Shown: positions 15,551 to 23,355 of the stretch, in pieces
Position numbering within the stretch: position 1 is the stretch's first letter
Layout of the letters: every line of letters begins with the position of its first letter
Origin: Alphaproteobacteria bacterium
Lineage (GTDB): Bacteria; Pseudomonadota; Alphaproteobacteria; CACIAM-22H2
Length of the DNA: 29,235 bases
Direction: 5' to 3'
Assembly: GCA_016869415.1 (NCBI GenBank)
Contig: VGEI01000004.1
Location: 1 to 29,235, forward strand
Notes under the pieces: generated by a model
What the model saw: only the letters and a program-made list of their open reading frames with translations
Told to the model about the DNA's origin: nothing
Database searches by the model: none
Program-made: the position numbers and the translations under genes

Positions 15551-16534
15551 CTACCTGCGCATCTCCAGCGCGTGCCTCTTGTTCACGAACTGGGTGGTAT
15601 AGGCCCTCTTCCAGTCCATGGACGCTGGGTAGAGGCCCTGGCCCGACATGGTGTCGAAGAAATCCTTCCAGCGCGCCTCGCTCATGGCGCCGATACCGAG
15701 AGTGAGCGAATCGCCGGAATCGACGATGCCGTGCGCCTTCATCTTGTCGCGGCCGTAGGCGATCAGCTCGTCGGTCATCTCCGGGTTGTCCTTCTTGATC
15801 AGGGCATTTCCAGGTGCGGGATCGCCGTACATGTAGCTGTACCAACCCTCGATCGAGGCGTTGACGAAGCGCTGCACGAGGTCGGGCTTCTCCTGCACCA
15901 GCTTCATCGAGGTCTGGATCACCGCGGCGTAGCTCGAATAGCCGTAGTCGGCGACCAGGTGGACGACCGGCTTGACGCCCTGCTTCTCGATCATCAGCGG
16001 CTCGCTCGACAGGTAGCCCTGCTGGGTCGCGTTCTTGTCGACCAGGAACGGCACCACGTTGAAGTTGTAGGGGCGCATCTGGTCGTCGCTGTAGCCGAAC
16101 TTCGCCTTGAAGAAGAGCCAGACCCCGGCGCGCGTGTCGGAGCCGATCATGATCGGCTTGCCCTTGAGGGCGGGCAGCGAGTCGTTGCCCACACCGGGAT
16201 GCGAGATCAGAACCTTGGGGTCCTTCTGCATCATGGCAGCGACGGTGACCATGGGCACGTTCTCGCGGGCGAAGTTGTACGCGCCGAAGGAGTCGGAGCC
16301 CATGTTAAAGTCAAGCCGGCCGGCGGCCAGGAGCTGCGAATGGTTCACCTGCGGCCCGCCCGGACGCAGGGTGACGTCGAGCCCGTGCTTGCGGTAGAGG
16401 CCGGCGGTGACGGCCTGGTAGAAGCCGCCATGCTCGGCCTGGGCCTTCCAGTCGGTGCCGAAGGTGATCTTGTCCTGAGCCGCGGCGGGGATGGCGAGGA
16501 GGGCCGCGAGCAGGATGCCACCGAGGGTACGCAT
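15551..16534 (-). CDS. ABC transporter substrate-binding protein, NMT1/THI5-like
   Basis: This 327-residue receptor has a short signal peptide, MRTLGGILLAALLAIPAAA, with the mature chain starting at QDKITFGTDW. The family pattern TDWKAQAEHGGFYQAVTAGL followed by YRKHGLDVTLRPGG is that of NMT1/THI5-like and SsuA-like periplasmic proteins. Further landmarks are LAAGRLDFNMGSDS and LKGKPIMIGSD. GGGGAG lies 7 nt before the ATG. It leads the receptor-ATPase-permease operon on the minus strand and diverges from the metallo-hydrolase gene. The sequence resembles ThiY-type pyrimidine-precursor receptors in outline, but no thiamine genes or TPP riboswitch accompany it, so the ligand remains open. Confidence 0.92.
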   Translation of the reverse strand: MRTLGGILLAALLAIPAAAQDKITFGTDWKAQAEHGGFYQAVTAGLYRKHGLDVTLRPGGPQVNHSQLLAAGRLDFNMGSDSFGAYNFARENVPMVTVAAMMQKDPKVLISHPGVGNDSLPALKGKPIMIGSDTRAGVWLFFKAKFGYSDDQMRPYNFNVVPFLVDKNATQQGYLSSEPLMIEKQGVKPVVHLVADYGYSSYAAVIQTSMKLVQEKPDLVQRFVNASIEGWYSYMYGDPAPGNALIKKDNPEMTDELIAYGRDKMKAHGIVDSGDSLTLGIGAMSEARWKDFFDTMSGQGLYPASMDWKRAYTTQFVNKRHALEMRR

Positions 16535-16662
16535 GAGGGGTCTCCCCAGAAGTTTGGCGTAAAGCTAGTGCAGCCCTGGCGGCGAGGCCAGCACTGGAAT
16601 TTAACCGGAGTTTCGGTGTTAATCGCTTGGTATCGCCGGGGTTTGTCCCGGCCGGGTCAGCC

Positions 16663-17577
16663 ATGAACAGGACAACAGTCCTGATAATCATGCAGCGTTT
16701 GTTTGCCGCCGTTCTCGTCGGCGCGGCCGTGTTCGCCGGTCTGCCAGCGCAGGCCCAGGCGCCGGCCCAGCCACCGCCCTTCGCCACGACCAAGGTCGAG
16801 GGCACCGACAACGTCTATATCTTCCGGGCGCTGGGCGCCCAGGCGATGTTCGTGGTTACGCCGGAAGGTGTCATCGCCACCGACCCGATCAGCTACTCCA
16901 GGCGCGACGCCTCAACCGTCTACCTGCAGGAGATCCGCAAGGTCACCAATGCGCCGGTCAAGTACGTGGTCTACAGCCACCACCACTACGACCACATCGC
17001 CGGCGGCAAGCCGTTCAAGGACGCCGGCGCCATTTTCGTCTCGCACCAGCGGGCCAAGGAGCGGCTTCAGGCTCTCGACGACCCGCACACCGTGATCCCC
17101 GACCAGACCTTCAAGAGCCTGCGCACCATCACGCTGGGCGGCACGACGCTCGAGCTGCGCTATCTCGGGCTCAACCACTCCGACTCGACGATCGTTATGC
17201 GCCTGCCGAAGGAAAAGATCGTCTTCGCCGTCGACTTCATCTCGGCCGGCACCATGCCCGGCCGCGGCATGATCGACTCCTATCCCATCGAGTGGGAGGA
17301 TTCGCTCAAGCGCCTCCTGGCGATGGACTGGGATCGCCTGATCCCCGGCCATCCCGGCCCCGGCGGGCGCCTGGGTACCAAGAAGGACGTCCAGGATTAT
17401 CTGGCACTGCTGCAGGACGCCTCGGCCGAGGTCAAGACGCTGGCCCGCGAGGGCAAGTGCTGGGATACGGCCGAGAAGGAGATGAAGCTGGAGAAGTGGA
17501 AGTCGTTCCCCGGCTTCGAGGCTGGGCTGCCCTTCGTCGCCCGGCGCTATTGCGGCCTGTGGGGCCGCGGCACCTGA
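16663..17577 (+). CDS. Exported metallo-beta-lactamase-fold hydrolase
   Basis: I use the ATG at 16663 (304 residues); the frame extends to a TTG at 16627, and an ATG at 16690 is also possible. No good Shine-Dalgarno sequence decides between them. The segment MQRLFAAVLVGAAVFAGLPA followed by QAQA is a signal peptide. The zinc-binding motif is HHHYDH, with H106, H108, D110 and H111 as ligands. Further metal-ligand segments are GLNHSDSTIV, FAVDFIS and IPGHPGPGG, so both metal sites look complete. Proteins of this type are periplasmic hydrolases with varied substrates; nothing supports beta-lactam hydrolysis specifically. The gene diverges from the NMT1 receptor gene and converges on the MFS gene, leaving nine bases between stops. 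Confidence 0.88.
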   Translation: MNRTTVLIIMQRLFAAVLVGAAVFAGLPAQAQAPAQPPPFATTKVEGTDNVYIFRALGAQAMFVVTPEGVIATDPISYSRRDASTVYLQEIRKVTNAPVKYVVYSHHHYDHIAGGKPFKDAGAIFVSHQRAKERLQALDDPHTVIPDQTFKSLRTITLGGTTLELRYLGLNHSDSTIVMRLPKEKIVFAVDFISAGTMPGRGMIDSYPIEWEDSLKRLLAMDWDRLIPGHPGPGGRLGTKKDVQDYLALLQDASAEVKTLAREGKCWDTAEKEMKLEKWKSFPGFEAGLPFVARRYCGLWGRGT

Positions 17578-17586
17578 CGGTCTGAG

Positions 17587-18837
17587 CTAACTCCCGGGGC
17601 GTGGCGCCACATCGGCCAGACGGTCGATGCGGCGCAGCCCCGGGAACAGCCAGGCCCACAGCGCCACCACGGCCAGCGTGCTGGCGCCGCCCAGCAGTAC
17701 CGCCGGCACGGCGCCCAGCCAGGCGGCGGCTAGACCGGCACGGAACTCACCCAACTCGTTCGACGCTCCGACGAACAGCATGTAGACGGCGCTGACCCGC
17801 CCGCGCATCTCGTCGGGTGCTGCGAGCTGGACCACGGTCGAGCGCACGAAGACGCTGGCCATGTCGCCCAGACCCATGACGAAAAGGGCTACAAGCGACA
17901 GGACGAAGCTAGTCGACAGCCCGAAGACCAGAATGGCCGCGCCGAACAGCGCCACGCCGAGGAAGATGGTCAGCCCGGCATGCGGGTGGCGCGCCGCCGG
18001 CAGCGTGGCGAGCAGCAGGGCCATGCTCACCGCGCCGGCGGCGACGCTGCTGCGCATCAATCCGAGCCCGTCCGGCCCCACCCCGAGGATGTCGCGGGCG
18101 AAGACCGGAAGCAGCGCCGTGACTCCGCCCAGGAGCACGGCGAACATGTCGAGCGAGATGGCGCCGAGCACGATGGGTTGCCGCCAGACATAACGCAGTC
18201 CGAAAGCCGTGCGCGACAGCGCCGTCGAGCCTGCCTCGACCACCGCCGGGGCGACCTGGGTGCGGATCGAGACCAGGGCACTGGCCACGAGCAGGGACAT
18301 CGCCAAGCAGGCGGCGAAGACCACGGTGGGCCCGAACAGGTAGAGAAAGCCGCCCAGCGCCGGCCCGAGGATGGTAGCGGTCTGGCTGGCCGAAGAGCTC
18401 CAGGCGACGGCGTTGGCGAACTGGGTGCGCGGCACCAGGAAGGGTGTGAAGGACTGGATCGCCGGGGCGGAGAAGGCACGCGCCATGCCGGAGAGCGCGA
18501 GCACGGCATAGAACGGGCCCGTCGCCGCCGTCGCCGTCGCCGTGAGCCCCAGCAGGATCGTGGCGCAGAGCGCCAGCGTCAGGTGCATCCTGCCCAATAT
18601 CCAGCGGCGGTCGACGCGGTCGCTAACGTCACCGGCGGGCAGGGTGAGCAGTGCCACCGGCAGGAACACCGCCAACCCGGCATAGCCGAGCGTCATGGGA
18701 TCGCCGGTCAGGTCGTAGAGATACCAGCCGATCGCCACGGCCTGCATCTGCATGGCCAGTCCTGCCGCGAAGCGCGCGCCGAGGAACAGCCGGAAATCGC
18801 GATGGCCGAGGACGTGGGAGGGGGCGGGCTCCGTCAC
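17587..18837 (-). CDS. MFS transporter (EntS/MFS_3-like), downstream of trpE(G)
   Basis: This 416-residue protein has about 12 hydrophobic segments and the start LGHRDFRLFLGARFAAGLAM seen in the MFS_3/EntS-like group of exporters. Motif A reads AGDVSDRVDRRW in the loop after helix 2. An acidic C-terminal counterpart, AAPDEMRGRVSAVYMLFVGA, follows in the second half. The GTG start at 18837 lies four bases after the trpE(G) stop codon, so the two genes are very probably co-transcribed and translationally coupled; no separate Shine-Dalgarno sequence is evident. The pairing may link export to anthranilate or tryptophan supply, but co-transcription alone does not prove it. The gene ends nine bases from the convergent hydrolase gene. 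Confidence 0.92.
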   Translation of the reverse strand: MTEPAPSHVLGHRDFRLFLGARFAAGLAMQMQAVAIGWYLYDLTGDPMTLGYAGLAVFLPVALLTLPAGDVSDRVDRRWILGRMHLTLALCATILLGLTATATAATGPFYAVLALSGMARAFSAPAIQSFTPFLVPRTQFANAVAWSSSASQTATILGPALGGFLYLFGPTVVFAACLAMSLLVASALVSIRTQVAPAVVEAGSTALSRTAFGLRYVWRQPIVLGAISLDMFAVLLGGVTALLPVFARDILGVGPDGLGLMRSSVAAGAVSMALLLATLPAARHPHAGLTIFLGVALFGAAILVFGLSTSFVLSLVALFVMGLGDMASVFVRSTVVQLAAPDEMRGRVSAVYMLFVGASNELGEFRAGLAAAWLGAVPAVLLGGASTLAVVALWAWLFPGLRRIDRLADVAPRPGS

Positions 18838-18841
18838 CTGA

Positions 18842-21040
18842 CTAGCTTAGCGCGTCGGCCACCGCGGCTACAGGCCGCGGCGCCGCCAGGCCTTCGACGA
18901 GGTTGACGATCAGCCGGCGGCCGATCTCGCCTCTCTCCGCCGCGCGCATCGAGAGGATGGATTCGGGATGGAACTGCACGGCCAGGGCCGGCACCCGTCT
19001 GTGGCGGACGGCCATAACCAACCCCTCGGCCGTGCGGGCGGTGACCGAAAGCTCATCGTGCGGGAAGCTCGACAGCCGCGCGGTCAGCGAATGGTAGGCG
19101 CCGACCTGGGCAGGCGAGGGCACACCGGTGAACAGCGGATCGCCATCGTGCAGCACGTCCCAGGTCTTGCCGTGGCGCGGGCTGGGCAAGACGTCGAGAG
19201 CGCCGCCGAAGGCCTCGACCATGCCCTGCAGGCCGAGGCAGACGCCGAATTGCGCGACGTTCGCCGCGGCGAGGCGGCGCACCAGGGCCGGCACGCCGAA
19301 TTCCTCCGGCCGGCCGGGTCCTGGCGAATGCACGACAAGGTCGGGCTTCGCCGCGAGTAGCGCTTCGAAGGCCAGCCCGTGGCGGTAGGTCTCGACCGCA
19401 GCACCGGTCTGGCGGAAATAATCCGCCAGGGTGTGGACGAACGAGTCCTCGTTGTCGATCAGCAGCACGCGACGGCCTTCGCCAGGACGGGGAGCGGCGG
19501 CCACGGCCGGGGCTGGCCTGGCATTCATGGCCGCCAGGGCGCGGAACAGGTTGGTCGCCTTGGTCCGGCATTCGGCGTCCTCTTCGGCGCCGACCGAATC
19601 CCAGACCAGCGTCGCGCCGACCCGGTAGCGCGCCTCGCCGTCCTTGAGATGGACGGTGCGGATGGTGATGCCGGTGCTGACATCGCCCGAGAGCATCAGC
19701 GCCCCGACCGCGCCGCCGTACCAACCGCGCGGGCCTTTCTCCGACTCTTCGACGATCTCCACCGCCTTCTTCTTCGGCGCACCGGTGAGCGTGACCGCCC
19801 ACATATGCGAGAGGAAGGCGTCGAGCCCGGTCAGCCCCTCGCGCAGCCGCCCCTCGACGTGGTCGACGGTGTGGAAGAGACCGGCATAGGTCTCGATCTG
19901 GCGCCGGCCGAGCAGCTTCACCGTGCCGGGCCGGCAGATGCGCGACTTGTCGTTGCGGTCGACGTCGGTGCACATGGTCAGCTCGACCTCGTCCTTCTCC
20001 GAGTTGAACAGCGCCTTGAGGTTCTCGGCGTCGTTCATCGGATTGCCGGTGCGCCGCGCGGTGCCGGAGATCGGGCAGGATTCGACACGCTCGCCCTCGA
20101 CGCGCACGAACATCTCCGGCGAGGTGCCGACGAGCTGCTCGCCGCCGAACTGGATGAGGAACTCGAACGGGCTGGGATTGACTTGCTTGAGGCGCGCGAA
20201 CAGGGCCGAGGGTGCGTGCTGGAAAGAAGCGCGGTAGGTCTGGCTCAGCACCACCTCGAAGATGTCGCCGACACGCATGCGCTCGCGTGCCCGATCGACC
20301 ATCGCCGCGTATTCCGCGGTGCTGTGATCGGAGACCGGCGTGCCGACCGCGGCCGGCGCGGCGACGGGCGGCTTCACCGGCGCGAAGCTGCGTCGGCCAA
20401 GATCGACCGTGGACTCGCCGCCACGCAGGAACTCGTAGTCGAGCCGGTAGGCGATCTCCTTGCGCCGGTCGACGACGACGAGCTGGTCGGGCACGAAAAG
20501 GTGGAGCTCCTTCTCGTCGGCCGGCCGGCGCTGGCGCTGCGCGATCGGCTCGAACTGGAACAGCAGGTCGTAGCCGAAGCCGCCGTAGAGGCCGAGGAAA
20601 GGATCGTTCGAGCCGGCGAACTCGGCGATCAGGCAGCGCAGCGGCGAGACCAGCGAGGGCTGCAGGCTGCGCTCCTCCTCGCGGAACGAGGCTGTGCCGG
20701 CGCCGATGCGCAGCGTCAGCATCCGCGCGTCCTGCTGCGCCACAAGCGTGTGCGGCGTCGCCGTCACGATGGGTGCGAGCAGATGAAGCAGCGCCTCGCC
20801 GCGCGGGTTCAGCGCCCGCAGCTGCAGTTCGCGGCCGCGGCCGACGATCTCCAGCGGCGGGTTGGCTAAGCCGAACTCCCAGCGCGAGTAACGCCCCGGA
20901 TAGTCGACGCCCGAGGAGAAGAGCGCGCCGCGCTCGCGGTCGAGGCGCTCGGCAAAGCCGTCGAGCGCCGTCTCGTAGGCCAGCTCGGCGCGGCGTCGCT
21001 CGACGGTCAGGCCGGTAGGAGTGGTGAAGCGGTCAAGCAT
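18842..21040 (-). CDS. trpE(G): Fused anthranilate synthase, TrpE and TrpG domains
   Basis: The 732-residue chain carries out both halves of the first step of tryptophan synthesis: chorismate plus glutamine gives anthranilate. The TrpE domain covers about 1-505; its chorismate-binding half has MRVGDIFEVVLSQTYR, GTSPEMFVRVEG, CPISGTARR, CTDVDRNDKSRI, HVEGRLREGL and the catalytic-region SHMWAVTLTGAPKKKAVEIV. After an Ala/Pro-rich linker (about 508-521) comes the glutamine amidotransferase domain, with VLLIDNEDSFVHTLADYF, HSPGPGRPEEFG, the nucleophile C601 in GVCLGLQG, and H691/E693 in QFHPES. All triad residues are present. The fusion in E-then-G order is characteristic of alphaproteobacteria. 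A leader peptide and hairpins upstream point to attenuation by tryptophan. An MFS gene follows after four bases. Confidence 0.97.
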   Translation of the reverse strand: MLDRFTTPTGLTVERRRAELAYETALDGFAERLDRERGALFSSGVDYPGRYSRWEFGLANPPLEIVGRGRELQLRALNPRGEALLHLLAPIVTATPHTLVAQQDARMLTLRIGAGTASFREEERSLQPSLVSPLRCLIAEFAGSNDPFLGLYGGFGYDLLFQFEPIAQRQRRPADEKELHLFVPDQLVVVDRRKEIAYRLDYEFLRGGESTVDLGRRSFAPVKPPVAAPAAVGTPVSDHSTAEYAAMVDRARERMRVGDIFEVVLSQTYRASFQHAPSALFARLKQVNPSPFEFLIQFGGEQLVGTSPEMFVRVEGERVESCPISGTARRTGNPMNDAENLKALFNSEKDEVELTMCTDVDRNDKSRICRPGTVKLLGRRQIETYAGLFHTVDHVEGRLREGLTGLDAFLSHMWAVTLTGAPKKKAVEIVEESEKGPRGWYGGAVGALMLSGDVSTGITIRTVHLKDGEARYRVGATLVWDSVGAEEDAECRTKATNLFRALAAMNARPAPAVAAAPRPGEGRRVLLIDNEDSFVHTLADYFRQTGAAVETYRHGLAFEALLAAKPDLVVHSPGPGRPEEFGVPALVRRLAAANVAQFGVCLGLQGMVEAFGGALDVLPSPRHGKTWDVLHDGDPLFTGVPSPAQVGAYHSLTARLSSFPHDELSVTARTAEGLVMAVRHRRVPALAVQFHPESILSMRAAERGEIGRRLIVNLVEGLAAPRPVAAVADALS

Positions 21041-21145
21041 GGTCGCAACCCGGGTCGGAGGGATGGCGGCCGCATGGCAGGCCCCAGGGCAGGGACCCTA
21101 CAAAGTGCCGGACGGCCGGATTCAGGAAATGGAAAAGGATCGGTA

Positions 21146-21161
21146 GGTGACGGGGGTCACC
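21146..21161 (-). promoter_or_regulatory. Leader hairpin overlapping the Trp codons of the trp leader peptide
   Basis: GGTGAC-CCCC-GTCACC is a perfect 6-bp stem with a C4 loop. Its left arm covers most of the last Trp codon and the stop codon of the leader peptide, so a ribosome stalled at the Trp codons would mask it. This is the position expected of the proximal (1:2) hairpin of a trp attenuator. Further candidate stems lie downstream at 21109-21120 (CCGG-CCGT-CCGG, followed by CACTTTG) and 21079-21098 (GGGUCCC-UGCCCU-GGGGCCU, 7 bp with two G-U pairs). No strong U tract follows either, so the terminator itself is not identified with confidence. Confidence 0.6.
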
Positions 21162-21204
21162 ACCACCAACGCGCAACGGACCAGATCGGCGATCCGATGA
21201 TCAT
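21157..21204 (-). CDS. trpL: trp operon leader peptide
   Basis: A 15-codon frame encodes MIIGSPIWSVARWWW and stops with TGA, 116 bases before the trpE(G) ATG. Four of fifteen residues are Trp, and three are consecutive at the very end. Chance occurrence at this exact position is very unlikely. Leader peptides of trpE(G) in Sinorhizobium and Azospirillum likewise carry tandem Trp codons, and ribosome stalling there controls transcription attenuation when charged tRNA-Trp is scarce. A weak AAGG about 10 nt upstream could serve as ribosome site. A hairpin overlaps the last Trp and stop codons, as attenuation requires. Confidence 0.88.
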   Translation of the reverse strand: MIIGSPIWSVARWWW

Positions 21205-21244
21205 GCGTGAGCGGCCTTGATCCTTGTGGGTTGCGGACGAAGCG

Positions 21245-21273
21245 ACTGTAACGAAGGCAGCCGGGCGCGTCCA
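21245..21273 (-). promoter_or_regulatory. Candidate sigma-70 promoter of the trp leader and trpE(G)
   Basis: On the minus strand TGGACG (21268-21273) and TACAGT (21245-21250) are separated by 17 bases; each matches the consensus at four of six positions. Transcription would begin near 21237, about 33 bases before the leader peptide and roughly 200 bases before trpE(G), a normal geometry for an attenuated trp leader. The match is moderate and rests on position as much as on sequence. Confidence 0.4.
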
Positions 21274-21300
21274 GTCGCGGGCCGATGCCGGTGGGGAGGC

Positions 21301-22290
21301 TTAGAAGCGGCGCGGCGGCGGGCCGCCCGGAGGGCCGCCGCCGGGAGGACCCCCTCCGGGGGGGCCGCCCTCGGGACCGCCGCGCATGTGCGGCGGTCCC
21401 TGTCGGAAACTGGCGTGGGGCGTGCCGGTGAAGCAGCGCGGCACGAACGGGAACGCCGCCGTGATCACATAGTGATAGGTGCCGTTGGGAAACTCGGGCG
21501 TGACGCCGTCGCGGCCGTTACAGGCATCGAGATCGCCGTGACCGGTGACATATTCGAAATCCTCGACATACGTTCCGGTATAGGCGCCACCTGGACCGCT
21601 CGGCCGTGTCCCCTGGCGCAGACGCCAGCCGGGCCGTAGATCGACGAGCGGGCTCGTCGCGTCGCTGGCGACGCGATAGCCCTTCGGACCGTAGATGGGA
21701 AAACCGTCAGCGGCGTAGCCGAGCAAGGCGGGCTGTCCGGGCTTGGCGACGCGCTCCAGCAGGCCGACCGGGATGCCGTGATAGTGATAGGCAGCCCGTC
21801 GCTGCACATGTGCGTTGTTGCGGTCTATGCCGAGATCGACATGGCCGGACAGCGCGTCGTAGTTCCAGCCTGAGCGCGGATCGTTTCTCCAGAATTCGGC
21901 GGTGGCCGGATCGAACATGACTCCGTTCAGGGCGATGCCGAAGGGCCCGCGCGGCAGCTGCGTTATCTGCGGGCCCTTTTGCGGCCGCAAGGGTACGCGC
22001 AGGCGGTAGTTCTGATTCTGGATCCGGTTCGGGTTGCCGCGGTTGGGGAAGGAGCCAGTGGAATGATCAGGGAGACCGTCGGCCTCGAAGACCCGGAATC
22101 CCTCCTGCTCCTCGATGCGGGTGCGCAGTGCAGCGACGGCGCTGGGCCAGATCTGCAGCCAGGACGAGCCGGTTCGCGTCGGCACGGCGTCCGCTTGAGG
22201 GCCGGGCGTCTCGTACACCCCGTGCGCCACTGCCGGCCCCGCGGCCAGGACAGCCAGCAGCACAACGGCGATCGCGGGGCCCCCACGCAT
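21301..22290 (-). CDS. YHYH-domain exported protein
   Basis: This 329-residue protein starts with a signal peptide, MRGGPAIAVVLLAVLAAGPA followed by VAHG. The central region carries the namesake motif AAYHYHGIP (YHYH at 168-171), then GYAADGFPIYGPKGY and, further on, DLDACNGRDGVTPEFPNGTY followed by HYV, all features of the YHYH family. The function of the family is not established to my knowledge. The His/Tyr motifs suggest metal binding, which is inference. The last 30 residues are a low-complexity Gly-Pro tail (repeats of GGGPP) ending PPPRRF, likely disordered. The gene ends 28 bases before the trp promoter candidate and diverges from the epimerase gene. No strong ribosome site precedes the ATG. 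Confidence 0.85.
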   Translation of the reverse strand: MRGGPAIAVVLLAVLAAGPAVAHGVYETPGPQADAVPTRTGSSWLQIWPSAVAALRTRIEEQEGFRVFEADGLPDHSTGSFPNRGNPNRIQNQNYRLRVPLRPQKGPQITQLPRGPFGIALNGVMFDPATAEFWRNDPRSGWNYDALSGHVDLGIDRNNAHVQRRAAYHYHGIPVGLLERVAKPGQPALLGYAADGFPIYGPKGYRVASDATSPLVDLRPGWRLRQGTRPSGPGGAYTGTYVEDFEYVTGHGDLDACNGRDGVTPEFPNGTYHYVITAAFPFVPRCFTGTPHASFRQGPPHMRGGPEGGPPGGGPPGGGPPGGPPPRRF

Positions 22291-22329
22291 GCCATCGTGC
22301 TAACATTTCGACATTCCGGCGGCAACTTC

Positions 22330-22349
22330 GGGGGTGATTTCGCACCCCC
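22330..22349 (+). promoter_or_regulatory. Perfect 7-bp hairpin in the leader of the epimerase gene
   Basis: GGGGGTG (22330-22336) pairs perfectly with CACCCCC (22343-22349) around ATTTCG. It ends 22 bases before the ATG of the epimerase gene, whose start lacks a visible Shine-Dalgarno sequence. There is no U tract. It could affect translation or mRNA stability, or act as a dyad operator between the divergent genes. Confidence 0.45.
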
Positions 22350-22371
22350 TGGCGCGCTACAACCTCCGCCC

Positions 22372-23352
22372 ATGACGATCCTGGTCACCGGTGCCGCCGG
22401 CTTCATTGGCATGCATGTTGCGGCGGCACTGCTCGAGCGCGGCGAAACGGTCATCGGGCTCGACAACCTCAACGACTACTACGACCCCACCCTCAAGCAG
22501 GCGCGTGTCGAGCGGCTACAAGAGCGTGCCGGCTTCCGCTTCGTGCGCGCCGACATCGCCTCGGCCGAGGCGGTGAGCGGGATCTTCCGCTCGAACCCGG
22601 CAATCGACCGCGTGGTGCATTTGGCGGCGCAGGCGGGTGTGCGCTACTCGCTGACCAATCCCGAGGCCTACATCCAGACCAACCTGGTCGGGCACTTCAA
22701 CATGCTCGAGGCCTGCCGCCATCACCGTGGCCTCAGGCACCTCGTCTATGCCTCATCGTCGTCGGTCTACGGCGGCAACACCAAGCTGCCCTTCGCCGTC
22801 GAGGACCACGTCGACCAGCCGGTGTCGCTCTATGCCGCAACCAAGGCGGCGGACGAGCTGATGAGCCATTGCTACAGCCATCTTTACGGCTTCCCGTCGA
22901 CGGGCTTGCGTTTCTTCACCGTCTACGGGCCGTGGGGCCGCCCGGACATGTCGGCCTTCATCTTCACCCGCGCCATCCTCAGGGGCGAGCCGATCACGGT
23001 GTTCAACCGCGGCGACATGCGCCGCGACTTCACCTATGTCGACGACATCGTCGCCGGCGTGGTGGCGGCCCTCGACCGGCCGCCGTCCGCCTCCGGCGGA
23101 GCCACGCCGCACCGCCGCTACAACCTCGGCAACAACCACGCCGAGCCGCTGCTGCGCTTCATCGAGGCGATCGAGCGCGCCACCAATCACAAGGCGATCA
23201 TCGAGCTGGCCGAGATGCAGCCGGGTGACGTCAAGGAAACCTACGCCGACATCGAGACGGCGCGGCGCGACATCGGCTTCGTGCCGCGTACCTCGATCGA
23301 CGAGGGAATTCCACGCTTCGTCGCCTGGTTCCGCCAGTATCACGGGCTCTAG
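22372..23352 (+). CDS. NAD-dependent sugar epimerase, UDP-glucuronate 4-epimerase-like
   Basis: The ATG at 22372 gives 326 residues starting MTILVTGAAGFIG, with the Rossmann GxxGxxG motif at 7-13. The frame is open far upstream, but that part overlaps the YHYH gene antisense and is not coding. The sequence GLDNLNDYYDPTLKQARVER is characteristic of UDP-glucuronate 4-epimerases (LpsL/CapI type). The catalytic residues fit an extended short-chain dehydrogenase: S129/S130 in YASSSSVYG and Y154-xxx-K158 in YAATKAADE. FFTVYGPWGRPDMSAFIFTR completes the signature. The enzyme would convert UDP-glucuronate to UDP-galacturonate for polysaccharide or LPS synthesis. No glycan genes adjoin it. The stop is three bases from the convergent acyl-CoA ligase stop. 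Confidence 0.93.
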   Translation: MTILVTGAAGFIGMHVAAALLERGETVIGLDNLNDYYDPTLKQARVERLQERAGFRFVRADIASAEAVSGIFRSNPAIDRVVHLAAQAGVRYSLTNPEAYIQTNLVGHFNMLEACRHHRGLRHLVYASSSSVYGGNTKLPFAVEDHVDQPVSLYAATKAADELMSHCYSHLYGFPSTGLRFFTVYGPWGRPDMSAFIFTRAILRGEPITVFNRGDMRRDFTYVDDIVAGVVAALDRPPSASGGATPHRRYNLGNNHAEPLLRFIEAIERATNHKAIIELAEMQPGDVKETYADIETARRDIGFVPRTSIDEGIPRFVAWFRQYHGL

Positions 23353-23355
23353 GCG

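Noticed and set aside
16535..16662. TPP riboswitch before the NMT1/THI5-like receptor
   Set aside because: The conserved CUGAGA and ACCUGA elements are absent on the minus strand of this gap.
16663..17577. Beta-lactamase resistance gene
   Set aside because: The zinc motif only shows the general metallo-beta-lactamase fold, which most often serves unrelated hydrolases; nothing points to beta-lactams.
21979..22371. N-terminal extension of the epimerase frame
   Set aside because: It overlaps the YHYH gene antisense, and the epimerase Rossmann motif begins at the ATG at 22372.
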